Of a stretch of DNA of 50,744 nucleotides, positions 41,605-50,354 are shown piece by piece. Numbering within the stretch: the first letter of the stretch is position 1; each line of letters starts with the position of its first letter. The notes beneath the pieces were generated by a model, which saw only the letters and a program-made list of their open reading frames with translations, was not told the DNA's origin and made no database searches. Source of the stretch: an uncultured Eubacteriales bacterium. GTDB taxonomy: Bacteria; Bacillota; Clostridia; Monoglobales; Monoglobaceae. The stretch covers positions 1-50,744 of the forward strand of contig CAJKEB010000008.1 in assembly GCA_905198865.1 (NCBI GenBank), written 5' to 3'. The position numbers were made by a program, and so were the translations under genes.

Positions 41605-43550
41605 ATGAAAAGATTGACGGTCTTTCAATGGACTTAGAAAATGCAAATATGGAAAAGCTAAAGACGGTATTTCCCGAATGCTTTTCAGAAGGAACGCTTG
41701 ATATAGACAAGCTGTTGTCGCTGTGCGGCGAATACATAGACAATGATTTTGAAAAGTACAAATTTGAGTGGAAGGGCAAGTCGGAGTGTTTGCGTCTTGC
41801 ACAGAAGCGTTCTACAGGCACTCTGCGCCCATGCAGAGATGAAAGCGTAAACTTTGACGATACGCAGAACATTTACATAGAGGGCGATAATCTTGAAGTT
41901 TTAAAGCTCTTGCAGACCGCCTATTACAATAAAATAAAGATGATATATATTGATCCTCCCTACAATACCGGCAACGATTTTGTATATGAGGACGATTTTG
42001 CCGATCCCATGGCGAGATATAAAGAAATAACACAGCAGACAACAAAGTCCAATCCCGAAACAATGGGAAGATACCACACAAATTGGCTCAATATGATGTA
42101 TCCGAGATTACGTCTTGCGGCAAATTTGCTGAAAGATGACGGTGTTATTTTTATTAGTATTGGCAATGATGAACTCGTAAATTTAAAAAAGTTATGTGAC
42201 GATACTTTTGGTGAAGAAAATTGTTGTGGTATTGTTTCTCGTATTATGAAAAGCGGCGGTGCTAAAGGACGTTTTTTCTCTCCAAACATAGAATATGTTT
42301 TGGTTTATGCAAAGAATATGAGTGAACTTGGCTGTTTTAGAGAACCTATATCCGAAGAAATCATAAGAAAATTGTATACGGCAGTTGAGGAAAGTGGCGA
42401 AAGAAAAGGAGAAAAATATCGTCCTTTTGGTTTATATCAGTCATCATTAGATGCACGCCCAAATCAAAGATATTATATTGAATGTCCAGATGGTACCTTT
42501 GTAATTCCCCCCGGTGAGACAATGCCGGCAAAAGTAAAAGACGGAGCAATGGTTATACCAAAAGAAACAGATGGCTGTTGGCGTTGGAGCAGAGAGCGGT
42601 ATCTTGAGGAAAAAGCAAAGGGGAATATTGCATTCAAAAAATCAAATGGCGTATTGATTAATTCGTATGGACAGCCTGCTGAATGGAATATTTATACGAA
42701 AATCTGGTTAAGTGACCGTCAAGATGAAGGCATGGTTCCAGTTGACTTGATTACGAAATGGGAAAATAGACAAAGTAAAAAAGAGTTACAAGAGTTAGCC
42801 ATTCCTTTTGACTTTGCAAAACCAGTTGACTTGATTAAATACTTGATTACGATAGTTGAGAATACGAAAAATGATATTGTCCTTGACTTTTTCTCCGGCA
42901 GTGCGACAACGGCACACGCGGTTATGCAGTTAAACGCCGAGGACGGAGGTAACCGCAAATTTATATGTGTTCAGCTTCCGGAGCTTTGCGATGAAAAATC
43001 AGAGGCATATAAAGCAGGCTACAAAAATATCTGTGAAATAGGCAAAGAGCGTATTCGCCGCGCGGGAGCAAAAATTCTTGAAGAAAAAGGCGATCAGATT
43101 GCCATAGGTGATAAAGAAAAGGAAATGCTTGATATTGGATTTAAGGTATTCAAGCTGGATACCTCAAATCTCAGAATATGGGACAGCACACCTATAACCG
43201 GTGATAATCAGATTGAGATGTTTACAGAGCGTATGAACTCAATGATTGACAGCATCAAGAACGACAGAACCGATATGGATGTTGTCTATGAGGTTATGCT
43301 GAAAATGGGTGTTCCGCTTGATGTGCCCATTCAGTACATAGAGTTGGGCGGCAAGATTGTGTATATCGTCGGCGATTTTCTGCTGATGATTGCTTTGTTT
43401 GACAATATCACCGCTGAAGATATTGACGGTATGGCAGCATATGCTCCGGCAAAGATTGTTTGTGCAGAACAGGGCTTTGCAGATGACAGCGCACTTTCAA
43501 ATGCACATTATATTTTGCGGGATAAGCAGATTGAATTGAAGCTGGTATAA
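41601..43550 (+). CDS. mod: Type III restriction-modification methyltransferase (Mod)
   Basis: DNA adenine methyltransferase of 649 residues. The catalytic motif DPPY is at about 118-121 (IYIDPPYNTGNDF), before the SAM motif DFFSGSATTAH at about 429-439, the beta-class order typical of type III Mod and related enzymes. The region between them (about 200-400) should be the target recognition domain. Mod methylates one strand of an asymmetric site and works with Res. The start overlaps the SH3 gene stop. All core motifs look intact. Confidence 0.93.
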   Translation: MNEKIDGLSMDLENANMEKLKTVFPECFSEGTLDIDKLLSLCGEYIDNDFEKYKFEWKGKSECLRLAQKRSTGTLRPCRDESVNFDDTQNIYIEGDNLEVLKLLQTAYYNKIKMIYIDPPYNTGNDFVYEDDFADPMARYKEITQQTTKSNPETMGRYHTNWLNMMYPRLRLAANLLKDDGVIFISIGNDELVNLKKLCDDTFGEENCCGIVSRIMKSGGAKGRFFSPNIEYVLVYAKNMSELGCFREPISEEIIRKLYTAVEESGERKGEKYRPFGLYQSSLDARPNQRYYIECPDGTFVIPPGETMPAKVKDGAMVIPKETDGCWRWSRERYLEEKAKGNIAFKKSNGVLINSYGQPAEWNIYTKIWLSDRQDEGMVPVDLITKWENRQSKKELQELAIPFDFAKPVDLIKYLITIVENTKNDIVLDFFSGSATTAHAVMQLNAEDGGNRKFICVQLPELCDEKSEAYKAGYKNICEIGKERIRRAGAKILEEKGDQIAIGDKEKEMLDIGFKVFKLDTSNLRIWDSTPITGDNQIEMFTERMNSMIDSIKNDRTDMDVVYEVMLKMGVPLDVPIQYIELGGKIVYIVGDFLLMIALFDNITAEDIDGMAAYAPAKIVCAEQGFADDSALSNAHYILRDKQIELKLV

Positions 43551-43563
43551 TGGAGGAATAACA

Positions 43564-44166
43564 ATGACAAGAAGAATGGAAATACCAGATATGAAAACTG
43601 AATTTTCAAAAATGGTTGATAACGATATTACACGCTGTGAACAATTTCTGTCTGGAGAGCGTGATGAAGACCAGGGAATGGACTTGCATTTAGAAATGAT
43701 AACAAAATATCCTGCATACATTTCTGGATTTGGCACATCATTATATAATTACAATGACGAAGTGGGATTTAATGCTGAACATTTTAGTCTTGAAGCTATG
43801 ATTTTTAATCTGAAAGTGATTAAAAATAAATTAATAGCTTTTAAAAGTCATGGATATAGGAATAGCAAGTCGGTTTTTAATGACAGTCGTATTAATATAG
43901 AAAATAAGTTGAACGCAACGCAATCACAAACCATAAATATTACATTTGAAGATGTGAAAAGAAATATAGAAAATATGACTGCATTATCCGACAAAGAAAC
44001 CGAGGAAACTCTCAAAAAAATTGACGAGATTAAAGATATAGTTGAAAACGATCAAAACAAAAAAACAAAATGGCAGAAAATCAAGCCAATACTGATGTGG
44101 TTAGCAGACAAAAGTGTTGATGTTGGGATGACATTGTTACCGTTATTATTAAAAATTGATAATTAA
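43564..44166 (+). CDS. Hypothetical protein with C-terminal hydrophobic segment
   Basis: Protein of 200 residues between mod and the Shedu gene. The N-terminal half (DNDITRCEQFLSGERDED, GFGTSLYNYNDEVGFNAEHF) is globular. A coiled-coil-like stretch covers about 130-165, and residues 172-197 (IKPILMWLADKSVDVGMTLLPLL) are amphipathic to hydrophobic and might insert in membranes. Family not recognised. Small membrane-acting proteins are common as effectors in defence cassettes, but there is no direct evidence here. Confidence 0.65.
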   Translation: MTRRMEIPDMKTEFSKMVDNDITRCEQFLSGERDEDQGMDLHLEMITKYPAYISGFGTSLYNYNDEVGFNAEHFSLEAMIFNLKVIKNKLIAFKSHGYRNSKSVFNDSRINIENKLNATQSQTINITFEDVKRNIENMTALSDKETEETLKKIDEIKDIVENDQNKKTKWQKIKPILMWLADKSVDVGMTLLPLLLKIDN

Positions 44167-44239
44167 ACAAATTTATAAATAAATGAAGTAAGAAATTGAT
44201 TATGGAAAATAAAACTGTAAAAAATGCAGGAGAATCACT

Positions 44240-45418
44240 ATGGAAATACAATTTTTTGATAGTTATAAAAATCCTATTGAAGGGAAAACTTATGTGAGTC
44301 CCTCTATTAATGAACCGTATAACCATGATAAAACTATAAGATTAGTTACCCGGGCTATTGAACAAAAAGAATCATATACAGTTGCAAAAATAAAAGATGA
44401 GATCGTACTAAGGGAAACACCGGGCGGGAAAAAAATTATTAAGGCGACTGTATATGAGCATCCTCGCCTAATAAAGGTTCTTAATATTCAAGAATATACA
44501 CCTTCGACCGGCTCGCCACATAAGAATGGGTTTGCATTTATAGGTGAAGAAATACTTAGTCTTTATAAATTTATTAAAGATGTTATCGCTATGGATTTTG
44601 GAAGTGAACGATATCAGAGACTTTCGGATGATGATATTCAATATATAGAGATTACAGATAAGCAGGCAAAACAAATCTTTACACAAAACAAAGAAATGTT
44701 TACTAATATTATTCGCAGCGGAATTACAACGGAAGACGTTGTTGCTATAGGTTATCGCAAAAAACAGCTTGATGTTTTTGAAAAATTGCTTAATGATATC
44801 ACTTATTTCGAGCATATCTTGAAAATAAAGAAATGTAAAAAAGAAAGTTTATGGCAGCAGTTTTTTGAGAAAAATCAATGGATTTTTGGTTATGGACTTG
44901 GATATGTGTTTTTAACAGGTTTAAATGATAAAAAATTAGAACAGGTAGTCAAAGGATTTGATGTGGTATCTCATGGCAAACGTGTTGATGCGTTAATGAA
45001 AACAAGAGGGATCATATCTAATCTGTGTTTTGTTGAAATAAAAACACATCATACTAAACTGCTAGAGGACAAGCCGTACAGATCAGGATGCTATGCTGCT
45101 TCAAGAGAACTTTCAGGCGCAATTTCACAGGTGCAAGTAAGTATAACAGAGGCAACGAAAAATCTGTCAGATAAAATTTCTATGGATGATGAGAATGGTA
45201 ATCCCACCGGCGAAGAAATATTCAATTATAATCCCAAGGCATTTCTGGTTATAGGGAGTTTAAATGAATTCAATTCAGAGCATGGAGTTAATAAAGATAA
45301 ACTGAGATCATTTGAATTGTTCAGAAAAAGCATAATAAATCCTGAGATAATAACATTTGATGAATTATATGAACGTGCAAAGTTTATAACAAATACGATT
45401 GAAAATGATAATGGGTGA
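44240..45418 (+). CDS. Shedu-type nuclease (DUF4263)
   Basis: Protein of 392 residues with the Shedu/DUF4263 domain in its C-terminal half. Visible features are LWQQFFEKNQWIFGYGLGYV near 210, a PD-(D/E)xK core with Asp250 (KRVDALM), Glu266 and Lys268 (FVEIKTHH), and a helix with SGAISQVQVSITEAT. The N-terminal 200 residues are a variable sensor-like region. Shedu (SduA) is a single-protein anti-phage nuclease. Here it is coded between Mod and Res, six bases before res, so it is expressed with the type III system. AGGAG precedes the ATG. Catalytic residues look intact. Confidence 0.87.
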   Translation: MEIQFFDSYKNPIEGKTYVSPSINEPYNHDKTIRLVTRAIEQKESYTVAKIKDEIVLRETPGGKKIIKATVYEHPRLIKVLNIQEYTPSTGSPHKNGFAFIGEEILSLYKFIKDVIAMDFGSERYQRLSDDDIQYIEITDKQAKQIFTQNKEMFTNIIRSGITTEDVVAIGYRKKQLDVFEKLLNDITYFEHILKIKKCKKESLWQQFFEKNQWIFGYGLGYVFLTGLNDKKLEQVVKGFDVVSHGKRVDALMKTRGIISNLCFVEIKTHHTKLLEDKPYRSGCYAASRELSGAISQVQVSITEATKNLSDKISMDDENGNPTGEEIFNYNPKAFLVIGSLNEFNSEHGVNKDKLRSFELFRKSIINPEIITFDELYERAKFITNTIENDNG

Positions 45419-45424
45419 CAAATA

Positions 45425-48400
45425 ATGAAACTGAAATTTAAAAATCAAGATTTTCAGACGGATGCGGTAAACGCTGTTGCCGATTTATTTCAAGGACATC
45501 AGAAAATGAGGTCTACTTTTGAAATAACGCAGGATGCTCAGATTAGTTTTGAGCAGAATGATTTGGGCATAGGCAACGGGATAAGCATATCCGATGAACG
45601 ATTAAATGAAAATATGCACGAGGTTCAGAGAAGAAATAATCTGCCTACATCTGATATAAAGGATGGTATGCGCTCTTTCTGTATTGAGATGGAAACGGGA
45701 ACGGGTAAAACCTATGTGTATACAAAGACAATTTTTGAACTGCATAAACGATACGGCTTTACAAAGTTTATTATTGTTGTGCCGTCCGTTGCAATCCGTG
45801 AGGGTGTATATAAATCCTTGGATATAACGAATGAGCATTTTATGAATCAATACGACAATGTGCCATGCAGATATTTTATATACAACTCTGCAAAGCTGTC
45901 CGATGTAAAGGATTTTACAACAAGTAGCAACATGGAAATTATGATAATAAACATAGACGCTTTTAAAAAGGCAGAAAATATTATCAATCAGCCAAATGAG
46001 AAGTTGAATGATGATACAGCAATACAGTATATTCAGAGCACAAATCCTATAGTTATTATTGATGAGCCGCAGAGCGTTGATAATACACCAAAGGCGAAAG
46101 AAGCTATTGCTTCGCTTAATCCGCTGTGCGTTCTGAGATATTCGGCAACGCACAGGGATAAGATGAATTTGCTTTACCGCTTAACGCCTGTTGACGCGTA
46201 TCAAATGGGACTTGTCAAGCAGATATGCGTGTCCTCAAGCACGGTTGCAAATGATTTTAATAAGCCGTATATCAAGCTTGTGTCAGTATCAAATGAGAAC
46301 GGCTTTAAAGCAAAGCTTGAGCTTGATATTCAAAACAAAAACGGTATCGTTTCAAGAAAGGTTGTAACGGTAAAGCCAAACGATGATTTGTTCCTCATAT
46401 CCGGCAAGCGTGATTTGTATGACGGTTATTCCGTCGCAGGAATAGACTGTACTCCCGGAGCTGAAGGAGTGGAATTTTCCAACACGGAATATGTCGCTCT
46501 GGGCAAGACTCTCGGCGGTGTGGACGAAAATATTATAAAAGAAGCACAGATTAAAAGAACGATACGCGCACATCTTGACAAGGAGCTTCGCTATACCGAA
46601 AAGGGTATCAAGGTCTTGTCGCTGTTTTTCATTGATGAGGTTAAGAAGTACAGAACAGCGGACGGCGAAAAGGGTATTTATGCTGAAATGTTTGAGCGGT
46701 GCTACAATGAGCTGATGCGTCAGCCCAAATATGCACCTTTAAAATCACACTTCCCGGCAAGTGCGGAAACCGTGCATAACGGTTATTTTTCGCAGGACAA
46801 AAAAGGTAAATTTAAGAATACCAAGGGCGATACAATAGCGGACTATGATACATACAACACAATTATGAAGGACAAGGAGTGGCTTCTTTCCTTTGATTGC
46901 CCGCTCCGCTTCATATTCTCCCACTCAGCATTGAAAGAGGGTTGGGACAACCCTAATGTCTTTCAGGTATGTACGCTGATTGACCAGAAATCCACCTTTA
47001 CCTGCCGTCAGAAAATAGGCAGAGGTTTGAGACTTTGCGTAAATCAGGACGGAGAGCGTATTGAGGATAAAAATATCAATGTTCTTCATGTTATGGCAAA
47101 TGAGAGCTTCGCCGAATTTGCCGATACGCTCCAAAAAGAAATCGAGGACGAAACAGGCATCAAGTTTGGAACACTTCAGATAAGCTTGTTCAGCGGTATG
47201 AAGTACACCGAAACGAAGACAGTTGAGCGAACTATTACACAGGATCAGGCACAAAAAACCATTGAGGTATTAAAACAATCGGGAGTTATATCCGAAAGTG
47301 GCAAGGTTGAAAAGAAGCCGGAAGAAATAGAGGCAATAGAAATCCCACAGGAGCTTGAAACTGCCAAAGATGAAGTTATTAAGGTAATTGAAAGCACAGG
47401 AACGGTTACTCAGGAAGTTCTTGCCGGCACAACCTACACCGAAACCGTTACTGTAGAAAAAGAAGTTTCCCATGATGATGCACAGGAACTTATGCAGCAC
47501 TTTGAGAAAAAGGGTTACGTTTCAAAGTCCGGAAAAATAAAAGACACAATGAAAAATGCACTTCGTAACGGTACGCTTGACTTGCCTAAGAAATTTGAAG
47601 CGGCAAGAGAACGATTGGAAAGCGTGGTTAAAAAGGCTGATAATAAGCCGCCGATATGGGACGATTCAAAAAACGTTACCGTGCATCTTAAAAAACAGGC
47701 AATGCTTTCACCTGAATTTATGGAGCTATGGAGCAAAATCAAACAGAAAACAGCGTATCGTGTGCAAATCGACACAGAGGAACTTGTGAAAAGATGCGTG
47801 GCAGAGCTTAAAAATATGCCGAAAATTCCGCGGGCAAGGCTCGTATCTCAGACGGCGGACATCAACATTCAGAACCCCGGCGTCACCTATACGGAAAAGG
47901 AAATCCGTACAACGGACATTGAGGACACCTACTCCACCTTGCCCTATATACTCGGAATTATCAGTGAAGAAACGTTGATTAAAAGAGCGACTGTTGCAAG
48001 AATTATCAATGAAAGCGGCAGAGCAAAGGATTTTCTGAATAATCCGCAGGCATTTACGGAAAAATGTCTTGAAATTATCAGGCATAATCGTCATGCGCTT
48101 GCGATTGACGGTATTAAGTATGTGAAGCTTGACGGTCAGGAATATTATGCACAAGAGATTTTTGACTCGGCGGAGCTTGTGGCAAACCTTGATAAAAACG
48201 CTGTGGCTGTCAACAGAAGTGTTTATGATTATATCATTTACGACAGCTCTACGATAGAAAAGCCGTTTGCCAAAGCCCTTGATGATGATCCTGATGTTAA
48301 GATGTTCTTTAAGATACCTGACCGTTTTAAAATTGAAACTCCGATTGGAACCTATAACCCCGATTGGGCAGTATATTTAGATCGCAACGGCGAACAGAAG

Positions 48401-48562
48401 CTTTACTTTATCCTTGAAACAAAGGGTACGACGGAGCTGTTCGGACTGAGAACGCCGGAGCAGCTTAAAATTCATTGTGGCACAGAGCATTTCAAGGCAT
48501 TGCAAAACGGCGTGGAAATGCGTGTTGCAAGAGACTGGAAGGAATTTAAAATCAGTCAATAA
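45425..48562 (+). CDS. res: Type III restriction enzyme Res subunit
   Basis: Helicase-endonuclease of 1045 residues. Walker A is ETGTGKTYVYT near 86-96, motif II is IIDEPQSVD near 211-219, and TGRGL-like motif VI reads QKIGRGLRLC near 533-542. The C-terminal nuclease has Asp980 (YNPDWAVYLD) and Glu998-Thr-Lys1000 (LETKG). Two copies of a YTET-TVE-...-QAQ-type segment (about 593-640 and 671-715) sit between the helicase and nuclease. It needs Mod for site recognition and cuts after ATP-dependent translocation. Last gene of the defence operon. Confidence 0.93.
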   Translation: MKLKFKNQDFQTDAVNAVADLFQGHQKMRSTFEITQDAQISFEQNDLGIGNGISISDERLNENMHEVQRRNNLPTSDIKDGMRSFCIEMETGTGKTYVYTKTIFELHKRYGFTKFIIVVPSVAIREGVYKSLDITNEHFMNQYDNVPCRYFIYNSAKLSDVKDFTTSSNMEIMIINIDAFKKAENIINQPNEKLNDDTAIQYIQSTNPIVIIDEPQSVDNTPKAKEAIASLNPLCVLRYSATHRDKMNLLYRLTPVDAYQMGLVKQICVSSSTVANDFNKPYIKLVSVSNENGFKAKLELDIQNKNGIVSRKVVTVKPNDDLFLISGKRDLYDGYSVAGIDCTPGAEGVEFSNTEYVALGKTLGGVDENIIKEAQIKRTIRAHLDKELRYTEKGIKVLSLFFIDEVKKYRTADGEKGIYAEMFERCYNELMRQPKYAPLKSHFPASAETVHNGYFSQDKKGKFKNTKGDTIADYDTYNTIMKDKEWLLSFDCPLRFIFSHSALKEGWDNPNVFQVCTLIDQKSTFTCRQKIGRGLRLCVNQDGERIEDKNINVLHVMANESFAEFADTLQKEIEDETGIKFGTLQISLFSGMKYTETKTVERTITQDQAQKTIEVLKQSGVISESGKVEKKPEEIEAIEIPQELETAKDEVIKVIESTGTVTQEVLAGTTYTETVTVEKEVSHDDAQELMQHFEKKGYVSKSGKIKDTMKNALRNGTLDLPKKFEAARERLESVVKKADNKPPIWDDSKNVTVHLKKQAMLSPEFMELWSKIKQKTAYRVQIDTEELVKRCVAELKNMPKIPRARLVSQTADINIQNPGVTYTEKEIRTTDIEDTYSTLPYILGIISEETLIKRATVARIINESGRAKDFLNNPQAFTEKCLEIIRHNRHALAIDGIKYVKLDGQEYYAQEIFDSAELVANLDKNAVAVNRSVYDYIIYDSSTIEKPFAKALDDDPDVKMFFKIPDRFKIETPIGTYNPDWAVYLDRNGEQKLYFILETKGTTELFGLRTPEQLKIHCGTEHFKALQNGVEMRVARDWKEFKISQ

Positions 48563-48660
48563 TTATGATTTTTGCAATTAAATATTATGGAATGGATATG
48601 TATAATTTACGTTTCCTGATACAAAAAGAAATAACTCTAAATCAATTTAATATTTTATAT

Positions 48661-48702
48661 AAGCCGAATTTGTCAAAAAAAGTCGATTGACAAATCCGGC
48701 TT
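48661..48702 (+). terminator. Long hairpin terminator after res
   Basis: AAGCCGAATTTGTCAA (48661-48676) pairs with TTGACAAATCCGGCTT (48687-48702), 15 of 16 Watson-Crick matches plus one mismatch, followed by CTTT. It ends the defence operon. Confidence 0.8.
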
Positions 48703-48750
48703 CTTTAATCTTTAGTGCGAAATTTGACAACTTTATATACATTATCCAAG

Positions 48751-48798
48751 AAAGCGTAGAAATATGTGATTTTATGACACATATTTCTACGCTTTTTT
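48751..48798 (+). terminator. Second strong terminator
   Basis: AAAGCGTAGAAATATGTG (48751-48768) pairs perfectly with the segment beginning CACATATTTCTACGC at 48778, ending in six T residues. Confidence 0.88.
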
Positions 48799-49051
48799 AT
48801 ATTTATACAGCAGGCATTTATATCGGTCAAAAAAATTTTTATTTCGTCTGCAAAATTTCTCATAAAAGAATATATCTTCCCTATATGTGTAGTTTTATCA
48901 CATATTTGTGGAGACACCCTCCCATTCGCTATCCATAGCCCTGATTTTACTGAAACAACAGGAAAATCAGAGGTGAAAAATATAAATAAAAAATTTTTAA
49001 AATTGTTGGTTAGATTTAGCCCCAAAGCGTGGTTTAATATAATCAGAAAGC

Positions 49052-49093
49052 ATTTCACTTCCGCTTTCCCAAATTCGGGAAAGGAGGTGAAAT
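49052..49093 (+). promoter_or_regulatory. Hairpin that hides the ribosome site of the sigma-like gene
   Basis: ATTTCACTTCC (49052-49062) pairs with GGAGGTGAAAT (49083-49093), and TTTCCC (49065-49070) pairs with GGGAAA (49077-49082). The stem buries the whole Shine-Dalgarno sequence GGAGGTGA. Translation of the next gene should be low until the hairpin is opened. Confidence 0.65.
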
Positions 49094-49096
49094 ATC

Positions 49097-49447
49097 TTGC
49101 ACAATGAATTTATTGAGATTTTAATTTCTACTGTTTCTCAAAGAAGCACAACAGGGTTGCCGGAGTCATTTAAAGAAACGGTAGACGAAGAAGAAATGAA
49201 CTCGGTCTACAATAAGATTATTGACGGTCTTGTACATAATATTTTTTTTGAAACTATCGGGGACGAGCTTCTCTTGAAGGCATTTGAGAAGCTACCAAGG
49301 CTTGAAAAAATAATAGTTGTTTTTAACATTATGCTTAATTACAGCCCGTCAGAGGTAGCTGTTATTGCTAATACGACACCTACAAGCATACACGCTCAAA
49401 AATATAAGGCGTTACAAAGGCTGAGAAAGGCGATTGGTATCAAATAG
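49097..49447 (+). CDS. Sigma-70 region 4-like regulator (Tn916-type)
   Basis: Protein of 116 residues. The C-terminal half resembles sigma region 4 (LPRLEKIIVVFNIMLNYSPSEVAVIA, then TPTSIHAQKYKALQRLRKAI), with a helix-turn-helix ending in the usual ALxRLRK. The N-terminus lacks region 2, so it is an activator-like sigma relative similar in layout to small sigma-like proteins of Tn916-family elements. The start is TTG 49097, six bases after GGAGGTGA, in a hairpin. With the Xis-like gene downstream it looks like the regulatory end of an integrative element. Confidence 0.75.
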   Translation: MHNEFIEILISTVSQRSTTGLPESFKETVDEEEMNSVYNKIIDGLVHNIFFETIGDELLLKAFEKLPRLEKIIVVFNIMLNYSPSEVAVIANTTPTSIHAQKYKALQRLRKAIGIK

Positions 49448-49458
49448 TATAGACATAT

Positions 49459-49488
49459 CCGATAGAAGTGTTTTTGCACTTCTATCGG
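49459..49488 (+). terminator. Hairpin after the sigma-like gene
   Basis: CCGATAGAAGTG (49459-49470) pairs perfectly with CACTTCTATCGG (49477-49488). The T residues are in the loop rather than after the stem, so termination efficiency is doubtful. Confidence 0.5.
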
Positions 49489-49509
49489 ACTATAAATTCA
49501 CTTATCCGT

Positions 49510-49544
49510 TTTGTAAAATACATTAAAATAATGTATTTTACAAA
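49510..49544 (+). repeat. Perfect 15-bp inverted repeat
   Basis: TTTGTAAAATACATT (49510-49524) and AATGTATTTTACAAA (49530-49544) with a five-base spacer. The second hairpin in tandem after the sigma-like gene; could be an operator or a terminator variant. Confidence 0.6.
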
Positions 49545-49912
49545 GCCGATAGGCTTTATTACAAAGAAAGCCCGCAAGATAACGGCGGTGCAGTATAATG
49601 AGCGAACAAATACATTCCTATATGATTGAGCCGAACAGCAGATACGCCACGACCTTTGTATTGTTTCTACCCCTTGTTTTATTTTTTCAAAAAGCAGTGA
49701 GTACAAAGCGAGCGATAAATATCCATGTTGTAATGCCGGGATTGCTACCCTGCGGGCAAAGATGTTATATTGGTATAATGATACTTCTGCTGAGTCACAG
49801 TCCGAGCGTTAAAAGCGTCGCAGGCAAGACAGCAGTTCGGGCGGATGCCGGGAAGGTGTAACTCCTATGGAGCAGTGAAGCACACTGCCGTTTGTTACTG
49901 TTTACAAATTTA

Positions 49913-49971
49913 TTTGATTTTATAGAAAGTATTATATGTTTGTTTAATGTGGTATTTTCTATAAAATCAAA
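49913..49971 (+). repeat. 16-bp inverted repeat in the xis leader
   Basis: TTTGATTTTATAGAAA (49913-49928) and TTTCTATAAAATCAAA (49956-49971) are exact reverse complements around a 27-base loop. The structure ends ten bases before the xis ribosome site (AAGGAGG) and could act as an attenuator or as paired protein-binding sites. Confidence 0.65.
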
Positions 49972-49996
49972 TTTTGCTGAAAGGAGGAGTTAAAGT

Positions 49997-50212
49997 ATGG
50001 GTACAGATATAAAATCCGAAATCCATTCTGAGGTCTTATATACCATTGCGGAAATCGCATCATTGTTGAAGGTAAATAAAAATATGGTATATGCTTTAAT
50101 CAATAAAGGATATTTAAAGTCTATAAAATTAGGCTGCCGTAAAGTGACAAGAAAATCCCTTATGGAGTTTCTTGAAAAATTTGATGGCAAAGATATGGAT
50201 ACAATGCTATAG
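49997..50212 (+). CDS. Xis-like excisionase / helix-turn-helix protein
   Basis: Protein of 71 residues with the winged helix-turn-helix pattern of excisionases (LYTIAEIASLLKVNKNMVYAL, INKGYLKSIKLGCRKVTRKSLMEFLEKF). In ICEs such proteins bend DNA near the element end to favour excision by a tyrosine integrase coded immediately downstream. No integrase follows here, so the gene may be a leftover or act with a recombinase elsewhere. AAGGAGG is ten bases before the ATG. Confidence 0.82.
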   Translation: MGTDIKSEIHSEVLYTIAEIASLLKVNKNMVYALINKGYLKSIKLGCRKVTRKSLMEFLEKFDGKDMDTML

Positions 50213-50218
50213 AAAAGC

Positions 50219-50312
50219 TTGCATTATTCTTTCTTTTGATGTATAATATATTCAGGCAAGGGAAATGACCGCACTCAATAGTCGGTACACGATATGTTTC
50301 GTGCTTTTTTGC
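50219..50312 (+). ncRNA. Candidate small RNA
   Basis: TTGCAT (50219-50224), a 17-base spacer and a perfect TATAAT (50242-50247) would start a transcript near 50254. About 35 bases later a hairpin CACGA/TCGTG (about 50289-50304) is followed by six T residues. The predicted RNA is about 55-60 nucleotides. No known RNA family is recognised and the gene content is zero, so this is a prediction from signals only. Confidence 0.35.
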
Positions 50313-50317
50313 CCTTT

Positions 50318-50354
50318 CGTGGGACAAAAAATCTCGTGGGACACGCGTGGGACA
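50318..50354 (+). repeat. Three CGTGGGACA direct repeats
   Basis: Copies at 50318-50326, 50335-50343 and 50346-50354. They could be integrase arm-type or Xis binding sites near an element end. Spacing is 17 and 11 bases. Confidence 0.5.

Larger units (their letters stand above)
48563..49096. other. 534-base gap after the defence operon
   Basis: This AT-rich stretch contains two strong hairpin terminators (48661-48702 and 48751-48798) and an RBS-sequestering hairpin at 49052-49093. I see no convincing gene. Open frames such as 48687-48938 run through a terminator and have no ribosome site. Confidence 0.6.
49448..49996. other. 549-base gap with tandem hairpins and leader-like sequence
   Basis: The gap starts with two hairpins (49459-49488 and 49510-49544) and ends with a 16-bp inverted repeat just upstream of xis. 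A frame at 49598-49861 (87 codons, MSEQIHSYMIEPNSRYATTF) has no clear ribosome site and looks unlike a folded protein, so I do not call it a gene. The stretch 49750-49905 is GC-richer and reads like the conserved leader found before xis in Tn916-type elements; it may be a structured RNA. Confidence 0.45.

Noticed and set aside
47190..47570. Internal repeat in Res as a sign of recent duplication
   Set aside because: The two segments are diverged and similar segments appear to be normal in this family, so it is not notable on present evidence.
37561..48562. DISARM or BREX assignment for the helicase-methylase cluster
   Set aside because: There is a Res subunit with its own nuclease and a type III Mod; DrmA/B/C-like or PglX/BrxL-like proteins are not visible.
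48687..48938. 83-codon open frame after res
   Set aside because: It begins inside one terminator hairpin and spans another, with no ribosome site.
49598..49861. 87-codon open frame between the sigma-like gene and xis
   Set aside because: No clear ribosome site and composition unlike a folded protein; the region looks like a structured leader.
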